From contig NZ_URFY01000009.1 in assembly GCF_900547205.1 (NCBI RefSeq), positions 62,001 to 126,000 on the forward strand: DNA of 64,000 nucleotides, written 5' to 3'. Origin of the DNA: an uncultured Bacteroides sp. Lineage in GTDB: Bacteria > Bacteroidota > Bacteroidia > Bacteroidales > Bacteroidaceae. Positions within the stretch are counted from its first letter, which is position 1. Each line of letters begins with the position of its first letter. Positions 53,437 to 61,473 of the stretch are shown here, in pieces. The notes beneath the pieces were generated by a model. It saw only the letters and a program-made list of their open reading frames with translations. It had not been told where the DNA came from and searched no databases. The position numbers were made by a program, and so were the translations under genes.

Positions 53437-54330
53437 TCAACCTTTTTCTATCATCGAATCGTATTTTGCAATTTCCTCTCTACAAATACGCTCAGTTAGT
53501 TCTTTTAGGATTTGCACGCGTGAAATTATATACTCCAACTGCTCACGTGAGATTTTGAAATCCTTATTATAGCGAGCTTCAATATAAGCTCGGCACAATA
53601 AGTCGAAACAGGCTTTTTCATCTTCAGTATTTTGGGGAAAGACTGCGGGCAACTCCATTGAAAATCGTTTGGCCATTCCGCTAAGGACTTGGAGTTTATG
53701 ACTTTTCGGACGGTAGTTTGTAAATGCCAACAGAATAGTATTATAAAGTTTCTCACAAGCTTGATGAAGGAGAAAAGCAGCAATATTGTTCAGATTCTTA
53801 GGCAAATAATATTCTACCGCTCCATCCAAGAACTGACATCCATAAGGATACAGCTTATCAAATTCAGCTTGAGCAATATCCCTGATTTCCTTAAAGCTCA
53901 ATCTCCGTGGTTTAGCTAATTCACATTTGCCGCTATCATAAAGCAAGATGCCTTCCTTTACTATATCCGTAAAGAAATACTGGCTTAATTCCAAATTATT
54001 ATTGACCGTATTGATGTGCTCGACGATGAATTGCGGATAAGCATGATGACGGTGTTCGAATATATCATTATATTTATTGATAACATGATTCAGCTTATTT
54101 TCCACCTGCCTAGCTTGCCCGGTTGTGACTATAAGAATATCATAATCACTTTGATATGAAGTATGTACGCCATATTCGATTCTTTCGTCCCATAAAACAT
54201 AGTCTCCCCTTGCATAACTACCGAATAGGATGATCATCTGACAATTCCCACCATATTTATGCACTAACTCCAATAAGGTAGTCAGTTCTTCCTGGGTCCG
54301 CTTGGGCAAACGTTTTATAGACTTCTTCAT
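53437..54330 (-). CDS. Nucleotidyltransferase-HEPN fusion protein
   Basis: A 297-residue protein. Residues about 20-115 form a MNT-type nucleotidyltransferase (IILFGSYARGDYVLW near 33, then SDYDILIVTT near 62, giving the GSxxxG and DxD motifs). Residues about 150-285 form a HEPN domain (FLLHQACEKLYNTILLAFTN near 187; AYIEARYNKDF near 250). MNT and HEPN are usually separate antitoxin and toxin genes, in which the MNT adenylates the HEPN protein; here they are one chain. No clear RNase-type R-x4-6-H motif is visible in the HEPN part, so it may bind nucleotides or act in antibiotic or nucleotide modification instead. It stands alone. Confidence 0.82.
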   Translation of the reverse strand: MKKSIKRLPKRTQEELTTLLELVHKYGGNCQMIILFGSYARGDYVLWDERIEYGVHTSYQSDYDILIVTTGQARQVENKLNHVINKYNDIFEHRHHAYPQFIVEHINTVNNNLELSQYFFTDIVKEGILLYDSGKCELAKPRRLSFKEIRDIAQAEFDKLYPYGCQFLDGAVEYYLPKNLNNIAAFLLHQACEKLYNTILLAFTNYRPKSHKLQVLSGMAKRFSMELPAVFPQNTEDEKACFDLLCRAYIEARYNKDFKISREQLEYIISRVQILKELTERICREEIAKYDSMIEKG

Positions 54331-54407
54331 ATTTATGCTTATTTTGATAACCGCAGAAAGGTACGAACTTTGTCATATTCTAGCAATAATAGCGGTAAAA
54401 CAGTCTA

Positions 54408-54830
54408 TTACAACTTCTTTATTTCTTCGGCATCCAATCCCGTAGCCTGATGAATGGCAGAAATATCCATTCCCATTCCCTTCAGAGTTCGGGCTATTTC
54501 AATCTGCTTTTTACGCTCGCCTTCCTCCAGACCCTCCTTTCGAGCAGTACTTACAGCATTCACTATATCACGATATGCCTTCACGCTATCTTCATACTCC
54601 CGCAACTGCTTTGGTGTGAATCGCGCTATCGACGCAGCTTCAAACAATCGATGAATGCCAAGTTGCTCGCCATTAAGATACGTTAGGTCCGTTATGGTAT
54701 GCGTACCATGAAAGAGCGCATTAAGAAAACCTATCAATAAGTCCTTATTCATAGGTGTTCCAAAAAGATATTTGAACCCGAAATCCGTTCGTGGGTCTAT
54801 ATATATTTCTTTAAGTTCAATGTCCTGCAT
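54408..54830 (-). pseudogene. Rpn/PD-(D/E)xK transposase-like nuclease gene with internal deletion
   Basis: A 140-residue product with the start (IYIDPRTDFGFKYLFGTP) and end (GLEEGERKKQIEIARTLKGM and onward) of the Rpn family, which is normally about 300 residues. The sequence jumps from ITDLTYLNGEQLG to IHRLFEAASIARFTPKQLRE, so about 150 residues carrying the catalytic D-ExK region are missing in frame. The protein should lack nuclease activity. I start at ATG 54830; the in-frame TTG further upstream (54866) sits inside a -7 box (TATCTTTG, 54864-54871 reverse). Confidence 0.7.
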
Positions 54831-54863
54831 AAGCGTAGTATTAAAGTTGTTGCACGATTGAGA

Positions 54864-54871
54864 CAAAGATA
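54864..54871 (-). promoter_or_regulatory. -7 promoter box for the Rpn-like gene
   Basis: Reverse-strand TATCTTTG matches TAnnTTTG, 33 bases upstream of ATG 54830. Confidence 0.5.
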
Positions 54872-54973
54872 AATGTTTTTATTCAATTATCGCAATGATG
54901 ATTCCGTAATCTTCCATAAACACAGGAGTTGCCCTTAATTTTCTTAACGGACTCTACTATTATCAAACGAGAG

Positions 54974-55004
54974 TTTGTTCATTAGATTACTATTCATACC
55001 TTTG
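54974..55004 (+). promoter_or_regulatory. Full Bacteroides promoter for the beta-lactamase gene
   Basis: TTTG (54974-54977), a 19-base spacer and TACCTTTG (54997-55004) give a complete -33/-7 pair, 44 bases before the ATG at 55049. No insertion sequence supplies the promoter, so expression should be at the native level. Confidence 0.75.
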
Positions 55005-55048
55005 TGACTCAAGATAGAGAACAAGAAAGAGAAATTGAAACCCGTTAA

Positions 55049-55951
55049 ATGAAAAAACCGATTATGCGCTCATTCATCGTTTTTCTTTGCCTACTGCCCA
55101 CTCTCCTGTTTGCCCAACCCGGCCGACTCTACACACAGTTGAAAAAGGCAACCGAAGGAAAGAAAGCCAAAATAGGAATTGCCGTAATCATTGATGGAAA
55201 AGATACGGTGACTGTCAACAATGACATTCACTACCCCTTGATGAGCGTTTTCAAATTCCATCAAGCACTGGCTTTGGCCGATTATTTGGGAAAACGTGAC
55301 CTGTCACTGGAAACCCGGCTACCCATCAGAAAGTCGGATTTAAAACCAAACACGTATAGTCCACTACGCGATAAATATCCACAAGGAGGTATCGAAATGA
55401 GTATCGCCCATCTGCTGGAATATACACTTCAACTGAGTGATAATAATGCCTGCGACATTCTCTTCGATTATCAGGGCGGCACGGAAGCTGTCAACAAATA
55501 CATCCATTCTTTGGGAGTTCTCGATTGTGCCATTACTTCGACCGAAGATGAAATGCATCAAGACCTAGACAGATGTTACCAGAATTGGAGCACTCCGCTA
55601 GCTGCTACACAATTGCTTGAACTGTTCAGGAAGCAACCACTGTTTGCCAACGAATATAAAGAATTTATTTATCGCACGATGGTGGAATGTGAAACAGGAA
55701 AAGACCGTCTGGTTGCCCCCTTGTCCGGCAAGGATGTCACGATAGGCCACAAAACGGGAACCGGTGACCGCAATGCAAAAGACCAGCAGATAGGTTGCAA
55801 CGATATCGGCTTTGTTCTTTTACCCAACGGACACGCTTATAGCATAGCCGTCTTCGTGAAAGATTCCGAAGAAAGCTCGCAGACGAACAGTGCTATCATT
55901 GCCGAAGTTTCGCGTATCGTTTACAAATACGTGATGCAATCAGTAGAATAA
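55049..55951 (+). CDS. Class A beta-lactamase (Bacteroides subclass A2-like)
   Basis: A 300-residue secreted enzyme with a signal peptide (about 1-22). The active-site SVFK (66-69) holds the nucleophilic Ser and general-base Lys. SDN (130-132) and HKTG (near 233) are in place, and the omega-loop acidic stretch STEDEMHQD (164-172) supplies the deacylating Glu. This layout is that of the Bacteroides CblA/CepA/CfxA group, which hydrolyses penicillins and cephalosporins in the periplasm. It is a chromosomal gene under its own promoter, 36 bases before the VOC-GNAT gene. The exact spectrum cannot be read from sequence. Confidence 0.93.
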   Translation: MKKPIMRSFIVFLCLLPTLLFAQPGRLYTQLKKATEGKKAKIGIAVIIDGKDTVTVNNDIHYPLMSVFKFHQALALADYLGKRDLSLETRLPIRKSDLKPNTYSPLRDKYPQGGIEMSIAHLLEYTLQLSDNNACDILFDYQGGTEAVNKYIHSLGVLDCAITSTEDEMHQDLDRCYQNWSTPLAATQLLELFRKQPLFANEYKEFIYRTMVECETGKDRLVAPLSGKDVTIGHKTGTGDRNAKDQQIGCNDIGFVLLPNGHAYSIAVFVKDSEESSQTNSAIIAEVSRIVYKYVMQSVE

Positions 55952-55987
55952 AGAATAATAACTATAAAGGTGGAAACCACAATAAAT

Positions 55988-57421
55988 ATGCAAATACACC
56001 ATATCGCCATCTGGACTTTTCGTCTGGAAGAACTGAAAGAGTTCTATGCACGCTTCTTCGGAGGAAAAAGCAACGAGAAATATATCAACCCCCAGAAAGG
56101 ATTTGAGTCTTACTTCATCTCTTTCGGAGATGGCCCCTCGCTCGAACTAATGAGCCGGACGGATGTGCAAAACACTCCGATAGAAGAAAACAGGCTTGGC
56201 TTGACACACCTCGCTTTCACTTTCCCCAGCCGGGAGGAAGTGCTGCGTTTCACCGAAGAAATTCGCAAAGAAGGCTATCCCGTTGTAGGCGAGCCGCGTA
56301 CCTCAGGCGATGGTTATTTTGAAAGCGTTATTCTCGACCCCGATGGTAACCGAATAGAATGTGTATACCGGAAAACGACGAATACGGAATCAGAAGCCGA
56401 AGAAGTAACCAAACCGAATGAAGCGGCAGGCAACGAAATGCAGACTCCCAATCTTAAAACGGAACGTCTGGTTCTCCGCCCCTTCTGCGAGGAGGATGCG
56501 AAGATGTTCTTCAATTGCTGCCAGAACCCAAATCTGGGCAATAATGCCGGATGGGCTCCACACAAGACGCTGGAAGAATCGCACGAAATCCTTCAAAACG
56601 TTTTCATCGGACAAGAGAATATCTGGGCGATAACACTGAAAGAAACACAACAGTTGATAGGTTCTATCGGCATCATCCCCGACCCGACACGGGAAAATCA
56701 GCAAGTACGTATGCTAGGCTACTGGCTCGACGAAGCGTATTGGGGGAAAGGATTAATGACGGAATCTGTTCAGGCCGTACTGAATTACGGTTTCAACAAT
56801 CTGCAACTCAACCTTATCAGCGCCAACTGCTACCCGCACAACAAGCGCTCGCAACAAGTGCTTGAACGAAACGGATTCGTCTACGAAGGCATACTCCATC
56901 AGGCAGAACTGACTTACAACGGAAATATATACGACCACCTCTGCTACTATCTTCCCAACATCAGCCAGCCTACGCCGCAAGATTACGACGAGATTCTGCA
57001 AGTGTGGGAAGCATCCGTTCGGCACACACATCATTTCCTCACCGAAGAGCATATCCAATTCTACAAACCATTGATACGCAAGCATTACTTGCCGACAGTA
57101 GAATTGTACATCATCCGCAATGCCGACGGGAAGATTGCCGCCTTTATAGGATTGAGCGACGAACAGATTGAAATGCTGTTTGTAACCCCCTCCGAACAAG
57201 GAAAAGGATATGGCAAACGGCTGTTGGAACACGCCATTCAGAAGAAACAGATGGATAAAGTAGACGTCAACGAGCAGAACGAGAAGGCACTCGGCTTCTA
57301 TCTGCGCATGGGATTTGAAATCATCGGAAAGGACGAAACGGATAGTATAGGGAAGCCGTACCCGATTCTTCACCTACAACTGACGAAAGTGGGCAACAAT
57401 AAAAAGACGAAAGCAAAATGA
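55988..57421 (+). CDS. VOC-GNAT-GNAT triple-domain fusion protein
   Basis: A 477-residue protein of three domains. Residues 1-125 are a glyoxalase/VOC fold (MQIHHIAIWTFRLEELKEFY; ILDPDGNRIECVY near 120). Residues about 150-325 are a RimJ-type acetyltransferase (TERLVLRPFCEEDAKMFFNC; YWLDEAYWGKGLMTE; HNKRSQQVLERNGFVYEG). Residues about 330-470 are a second, PhnO-like GNAT (IEMLFVTPSEQGKGYGKRLL; FYLRMGFEI). The Q/RxxGxG/A acetyl-CoA loops are present in both. Substrates are unknown; the VOC part may bind a metal or antibiotic. I start at ATG 55988, after AAAGGTGG; the longer GTG start at 55970 lies within that ribosome-binding site. Confidence 0.85.
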   Translation: MQIHHIAIWTFRLEELKEFYARFFGGKSNEKYINPQKGFESYFISFGDGPSLELMSRTDVQNTPIEENRLGLTHLAFTFPSREEVLRFTEEIRKEGYPVVGEPRTSGDGYFESVILDPDGNRIECVYRKTTNTESEAEEVTKPNEAAGNEMQTPNLKTERLVLRPFCEEDAKMFFNCCQNPNLGNNAGWAPHKTLEESHEILQNVFIGQENIWAITLKETQQLIGSIGIIPDPTRENQQVRMLGYWLDEAYWGKGLMTESVQAVLNYGFNNLQLNLISANCYPHNKRSQQVLERNGFVYEGILHQAELTYNGNIYDHLCYYLPNISQPTPQDYDEILQVWEASVRHTHHFLTEEHIQFYKPLIRKHYLPTVELYIIRNADGKIAAFIGLSDEQIEMLFVTPSEQGKGYGKRLLEHAIQKKQMDKVDVNEQNEKALGFYLRMGFEIIGKDETDSIGKPYPILHLQLTKVGNNKKTKAK

Positions 57422-57948
57422 ACCTGCGTGCCAAACTATCCGAACGTCTCCACATCGAAGACATCAGGGAAATACTTCACTTCATCCAAGATGACGAACG
57501 CCTCCGCGAAGAAATCTACCAACTGATTTTTGACGAGGATACCATTGTTTCTTATCAGGCTTTGTGGGTGTGCACGCACTTCTCCAAACCGGAAGTGGAA
57601 TGGCTCACCAAGAAACAAAATGAACTGATTGACGCCGCACTTATCTGCCCGCATTCGGGAAAACGGAGAATGATGTTGAACCTGCTTTGCCAGCAACCGA
57701 CAGCAGACCCGCCACGAGTGGATTTGCTGGATTTCTGCATCGAACGGATGACATCGCGACAAGAACCGCCCGGCGTTCAATCTCTTTGCATCAAACTCGC
57801 TTATCAACTGACCCGCTCCATCCCCGAACTGCAACAGGAATTGCGGACAATGCTGGAAATCATGGAACCGGAGTTACTGGTTCCCGCCATCCGCTCTGTA
57901 CGCCGAAATACGCTAAAGGCTATTAAAAACGAAGGTAAAAAGCGGTAG
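57418..57948 (+). CDS. All-helical HEAT-like protein, coupled to the fusion gene
   Basis: A 176-residue protein, all helical by composition, with repeat-like helix pairs of HEAT type (LREEIYQLIFDEDTIVSYQA near 28; LMNLL-like segments around 88; a final MEPELLVPAIRSVRRNTLKA near 147). It overlaps the preceding stop by four bases (ATGA), so the two products are co-translated. Its function is unknown; it may be a partner of the VOC-GNAT-GNAT protein. Confidence 0.7.
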   Translation: MNLRAKLSERLHIEDIREILHFIQDDERLREEIYQLIFDEDTIVSYQALWVCTHFSKPEVEWLTKKQNELIDAALICPHSGKRRMMLNLLCQQPTADPPRVDLLDFCIERMTSRQEPPGVQSLCIKLAYQLTRSIPELQQELRTMLEIMEPELLVPAIRSVRRNTLKAIKNEGKKR

Positions 57949-58012
57949 CCCCTGAAACTTAAACGAAAACTTGTTGTTGTGACTGTATGCTTTAATTTTA
58001 AAAACTAAGATC

Positions 58013-58993
58013 ATGTGTACAAGAGTCGTTTATTCGGGAACTAACGGAATGGTAGCAACCGGCCGGTCGATGGACTGGAAAACAGATATGCATAGTAACA
58101 TCTGGATATTTCCCAGAGGTATGGAAAGAAACGGAGAGACAGGAAGCAACTCGTTGGAGTGGACTTCAAAGTATGGAAGTGTGGTGACTTCCGCCTTCGA
58201 AATAGCCAGTACGGACGGAATGAATGAAAAGGGATTGGTAGCCAACCTGCTATGGTTGCCCGAAACGGAATATCCGGTGCGGGACAAGAACAAACCGGGA
58301 CTTACCATCACCGCATGGGTGCAATATATGCTGGATAACTTCGCCACCGTAGAGGAAGCTGTCAATTTCATCGATGAAGATACATTTCAGGTGGTATCGG
58401 ATATGATGCCCGACGGTTCACGTCTGGCAACATTGCACTTATCCGTTTCTGACGCAACGGGTGACTGTGCGATATTCGAGTATATCGGCAAAAAGTTGAC
58501 TATCTATCATAGCAAGGAATATAAGGTACTGACCAACTCTCCCACCTACGATAAGCAACTGGCGCTTAATGAATATTGGAACTCGATAGGCGGACTGACG
58601 TTCCTGCCCGGAACAAACCGGGCGTCGGACCGTTTTGCAAGGGCTAGCTTCTATGTCAACGCCCTGCCCAAGACGGATGATGTAAGAATAGCTGTGGCGA
58701 GTGTATTCAGCGTTGTTCGTAACACTTCGGTTCCCTACGGAATATCGACTCCCAATGCTCCCGAGATTTCGACCACACAATGGAGGACAGTATCGGACAG
58801 CAAGAATCTGCTTTATTTCTTCGAGTCGAGTCTGACTCCTAACACCTTCTGGGTGAACCTGCGCGAAGTGGACTTCTCCGAAGGTGCTCCGGTACTCAAA
58901 TTATCCATCGCCAATGAAGAAACCTATCATGGGAATGCAACGAAAGATTTCAAACCGACTCAGGCTTTCAAGTTTCTGGGGGTGAAAGGGTAA
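58013..58993 (+). CDS. Choloylglycine hydrolase / penicillin V acylase-like Ntn amidase
   Basis: A 326-residue Ntn-hydrolase. Removing the initiator Met exposes Cys2 (MCTRVVYSG), the nucleophile. Arg18 and Asp21 (TGRSMDW) are the next conserved active-site residues, and NSPTYDKQ near 170 gives the conserved Asn. Family members cleave amide bonds of conjugated bile salts, penicillin V or N-acyl homoserine lactones. No signal peptide is visible, because the nucleophile must be at the mature N-terminus. Bacteroides have several paralogues, so bile salt activity is possible but not certain. Confidence 0.88.
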   Translation: MCTRVVYSGTNGMVATGRSMDWKTDMHSNIWIFPRGMERNGETGSNSLEWTSKYGSVVTSAFEIASTDGMNEKGLVANLLWLPETEYPVRDKNKPGLTITAWVQYMLDNFATVEEAVNFIDEDTFQVVSDMMPDGSRLATLHLSVSDATGDCAIFEYIGKKLTIYHSKEYKVLTNSPTYDKQLALNEYWNSIGGLTFLPGTNRASDRFARASFYVNALPKTDDVRIAVASVFSVVRNTSVPYGISTPNAPEISTTQWRTVSDSKNLLYFFESSLTPNTFWVNLREVDFSEGAPVLKLSIANEETYHGNATKDFKPTQAFKFLGVKG

Positions 58994-59013
58994 AGGAGAA
59001 AGAAAGATAATGT

Positions 59014-59132
59014 CTAATAAGTCAGTACTATTCAAATGATAATCAATAAGCTATACGTTCACCTACCACCTCCCCCTACGGGTACTCCTCCTTCCCGAAG
59101 GAGGAGAGTTTTGAATAGTATTGACTTATTAG
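59014..59132. repeat. MITE-like element with 23-bp terminal inverted repeats
   Basis: The left arm (59014-59036) and right arm (59110-59132) are 23-bp inverted repeats with one mismatch; both begin or end CTAATAAGTCA. Inside, CTCCTCCTTC and GAAGGAGGAG (59084-59106 region) form a second hairpin. No coding capacity. It separates the amidase and MaoC genes, which converge here, and may serve as a terminator in both directions. No clear target duplication was seen. Confidence 0.7.
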
Positions 59133-59151
59133 TCAGCCCCTCATTTATTAA

Positions 59152-59616
59152 TCAATTGAAATAATAGAGGAATACAGCAATTCCTTCAAGTGCCTTTTTA
59201 GGCTGGTCTTTTATTTCGATAGCAAACTTGATTTCAGCTTTTGCCACACCTCGCAGGTTCGTCAGCGAGTGCAAAGTAGTCACCAACCGGATGCTCTGTC
59301 CGGACAAGACAGCCTGACCGAACTTCATTTTATCCATACCATAGTTAATCATCATTTTCAGATTATTCACCTGGATAATCTGATTCCACATATACGGAAG
59401 CATAGATAATGTCAGATAGCCGTGAGCAATGGTGCTATGATAAGGACTGTCTATCTTTGCCCGTTCTGCATCCACATGAATCCATTGATGGTCCAATGTT
59501 GCATCCGCAAAAAGGTTAATACGTTCCTGAGAGAGTTCCACATAATCGGAAACACCTATCTGCTTACCTACCAGTTTTTCAAATTCTTCATAAGAATTGA
59601 TTATTACTTTTTCCAT
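59152..59616 (-). CDS. MaoC-family dehydratase
   Basis: A 154-residue hot-dog fold protein. The hydratase motif is seen in FADATLDHQWIHVDAERAK (near residue 52, with the catalytic Asp and His) and SPYHSTIAHGYLTLSMLPYM (near 77). MaoC dehydratases act on enoyl-CoA or related thioesters. The substrate is not clear. It is monocistronic and convergent to the amidase gene. Confidence 0.9.
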   Translation of the reverse strand: MEKVIINSYEEFEKLVGKQIGVSDYVELSQERINLFADATLDHQWIHVDAERAKIDSPYHSTIAHGYLTLSMLPYMWNQIIQVNNLKMMINYGMDKMKFGQAVLSGQSIRLVTTLHSLTNLRGVAKAEIKFAIEIKDQPKKALEGIAVFLYYFN

Positions 59617-59698
59617 AGTCTTATCGCTTTATGGGGTTATTATATTATTAATTGGCGACAAAAATAGGAAAAATAAATGGAAGTTTACATATTTGCCT

Positions 59699-59706
59699 TA
59701 CTTTTG
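59699..59706 (+). promoter_or_regulatory. -7 promoter box that fixes the pseudouridine synthase start
   Basis: TACTTTTG fits TAnnTTTG. It lies inside the longest open frame (from 59677), so the true start must be downstream, at ATG 59725. Confidence 0.6.
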
Positions 59707-59724
59707 CACCAACAATTGACTAGT

Positions 59725-61449
59725 ATGCACGAACCTATGATACATTTTTTCAAGCAGCCTGTTTCTCACCTCGACTTAACGTTACCGGAGAAATTCACTT
59801 ATCCATTCCATTACACGCCTCATCCATTGTGCGTGTTGGCAGCAGAGGAAGTGAAAGGATATATTGCTACACGAGAGGATTGGCAGAAGGAGCTTGCTCT
59901 CGGAAAGATGTTCGGGGTTTTGGTGGTGCAAATGCCGCAAGAAGATGCAAAGATAGGTTTTCTCGCTGCCTTCTCCGGCAATCTGGCTGGGCGGAATCTG
60001 CATTCCTACTTTGTTCCGCCCGTCTACGATTTGTTGCAGCCCGAAGGGTTCTTCAAGATAGAAGAAGAACAGATCTCCGGCATTAACACCCGAATTGATA
60101 AGCTTGAAACAGATGCTCAATATCTCTACTTGAAAGAGAAGTTGAAAGCTGAGACGGAACAAGCCGATGCCGCTTTGCATCAGGCTAAAGCTGAACTCAA
60201 AGCAGCTAAGGAAAGAAGAGAATTCCTACGGAAATCATCTCCTGCACTTACCGGAGAAGAACTGGCAGAACTGATTCGTGAAAGCCAATATCAGAAGGCG
60301 GAACTCAAACGGCAAGAAAGGAAATGGAAAGAACAACTCTCTGAACTTAACAATGAGATTCTTGGCTTTGAAACGGAAATCGAAAGGCTTAAGACAGAAC
60401 GCAAAGAGCGTTCGGCAACCTTGCAACGTAAGCTGTTCGAGCAATTCCGGATGCTGAATGCGAGAGGTGAAGTCAAGGATTTATGTACTATTTTCAAGCA
60501 AACCGTTCACAAGATTCCTCCGGCGGGAGCGGGTGAATGTGCGCTGCCCAAGTTGTTGCAATATGCCTATCTTCATCAACTGAAGCCTTTGGCAATGGCA
60601 GAATTTTGGTGGGGAGAGTCGCCTAAAAGTGAAGTACGCTATCATGGATATTATTATCCTTCGTGCAAAGGAAAGTGCGAACCTATCTTGCAGCATATGC
60701 TCCAAGGATTGGAAGTGGACGAGAATCCGTTCTTGGCAGATGTTTATAAAGACACGGAATTGAAAATCGTATTTGAGGACGAATGGTTGTTGGTGGTCAA
60801 TAAGCCTGCCGGAATGCTGTCTGTCCCTGGAAAAGCGGAAGAAATGGATTCGGTCTATCATCGCGTGAAGGCTAAGTATCCGGAAGCCTCCGGTCCGATG
60901 ATTGTACATCGGCTGGATATGGCAACTTCGGGATTGCTGCTTGTAGCCAAGACGAAAGAGGTTCATCAGCATTTGCAAGAACAGTTTGAGAAGCGAAGTA
61001 TCAGGAAGTGCTATGTGGCTTTGCTGAATGGCATAGTAACACCGAATCCCGTTAAAGAAAGCGTGAAAGAAACAGAAAACGCAGAAAACGGATACACAAA
61101 AACAGGAAACCACGTGACCGGCAGAATAGAACTTCCGCTCTGTCTCAATCCACTAGACCGTCCACGGCAGATAGTCAGTGAAGAATATGGGAAAGAAGCT
61201 GTCACGGAATATAAGGTGCTGAAATATACAAGTGATGGTTATACCCGTATCGCTTTCTACCCGGTCACTGGACGTACGCATCAGTTACGTGTACACGCTG
61301 CTCACCCGAAAGGGCTGGGTTGTCCCATCGTGGGTGATGAACTTTATGGAAAGAAAGCGGACAGGCTTTATCTTCATGCCGAATATTTGGAGTTCCGGCA
61401 TCCCATTTACGGAGATATTATCTGCGTTCAGGAGAATGCCGATTTTTAA
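59725..61449 (+). CDS. RluA-family pseudouridine synthase with coiled-coil N-terminal extension
   Basis: A 574-residue protein. The N-terminal 340 residues include a long charged coiled coil (about 110-245). The catalytic domain (about 345-570) has IVFEDEWLLVVNKPAGMLSV near 348, IVHRLDMATSGLLLVAK near 394 (the catalytic Asp is in HRLD) and FYPVTGRTHQLRVHAAHPKG near 510. This long form is common in Bacteroides and is annotated as acting on tRNA U32 and 23S rRNA U746 (RluA type). Start ATG 59725 (MHEPMIHFF) is set by the -7 box upstream. Confidence 0.9.
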   Translation: MHEPMIHFFKQPVSHLDLTLPEKFTYPFHYTPHPLCVLAAEEVKGYIATREDWQKELALGKMFGVLVVQMPQEDAKIGFLAAFSGNLAGRNLHSYFVPPVYDLLQPEGFFKIEEEQISGINTRIDKLETDAQYLYLKEKLKAETEQADAALHQAKAELKAAKERREFLRKSSPALTGEELAELIRESQYQKAELKRQERKWKEQLSELNNEILGFETEIERLKTERKERSATLQRKLFEQFRMLNARGEVKDLCTIFKQTVHKIPPAGAGECALPKLLQYAYLHQLKPLAMAEFWWGESPKSEVRYHGYYYPSCKGKCEPILQHMLQGLEVDENPFLADVYKDTELKIVFEDEWLLVVNKPAGMLSVPGKAEEMDSVYHRVKAKYPEASGPMIVHRLDMATSGLLLVAKTKEVHQHLQEQFEKRSIRKCYVALLNGIVTPNPVKESVKETENAENGYTKTGNHVTGRIELPLCLNPLDRPRQIVSEEYGKEAVTEYKVLKYTSDGYTRIAFYPVTGRTHQLRVHAAHPKGLGCPIVGDELYGKKADRLYLHAEYLEFRHPIYGDIICVQENADF

Positions 61450-61473
61450 ACCATCTACTTCGCTCCCACTCTA

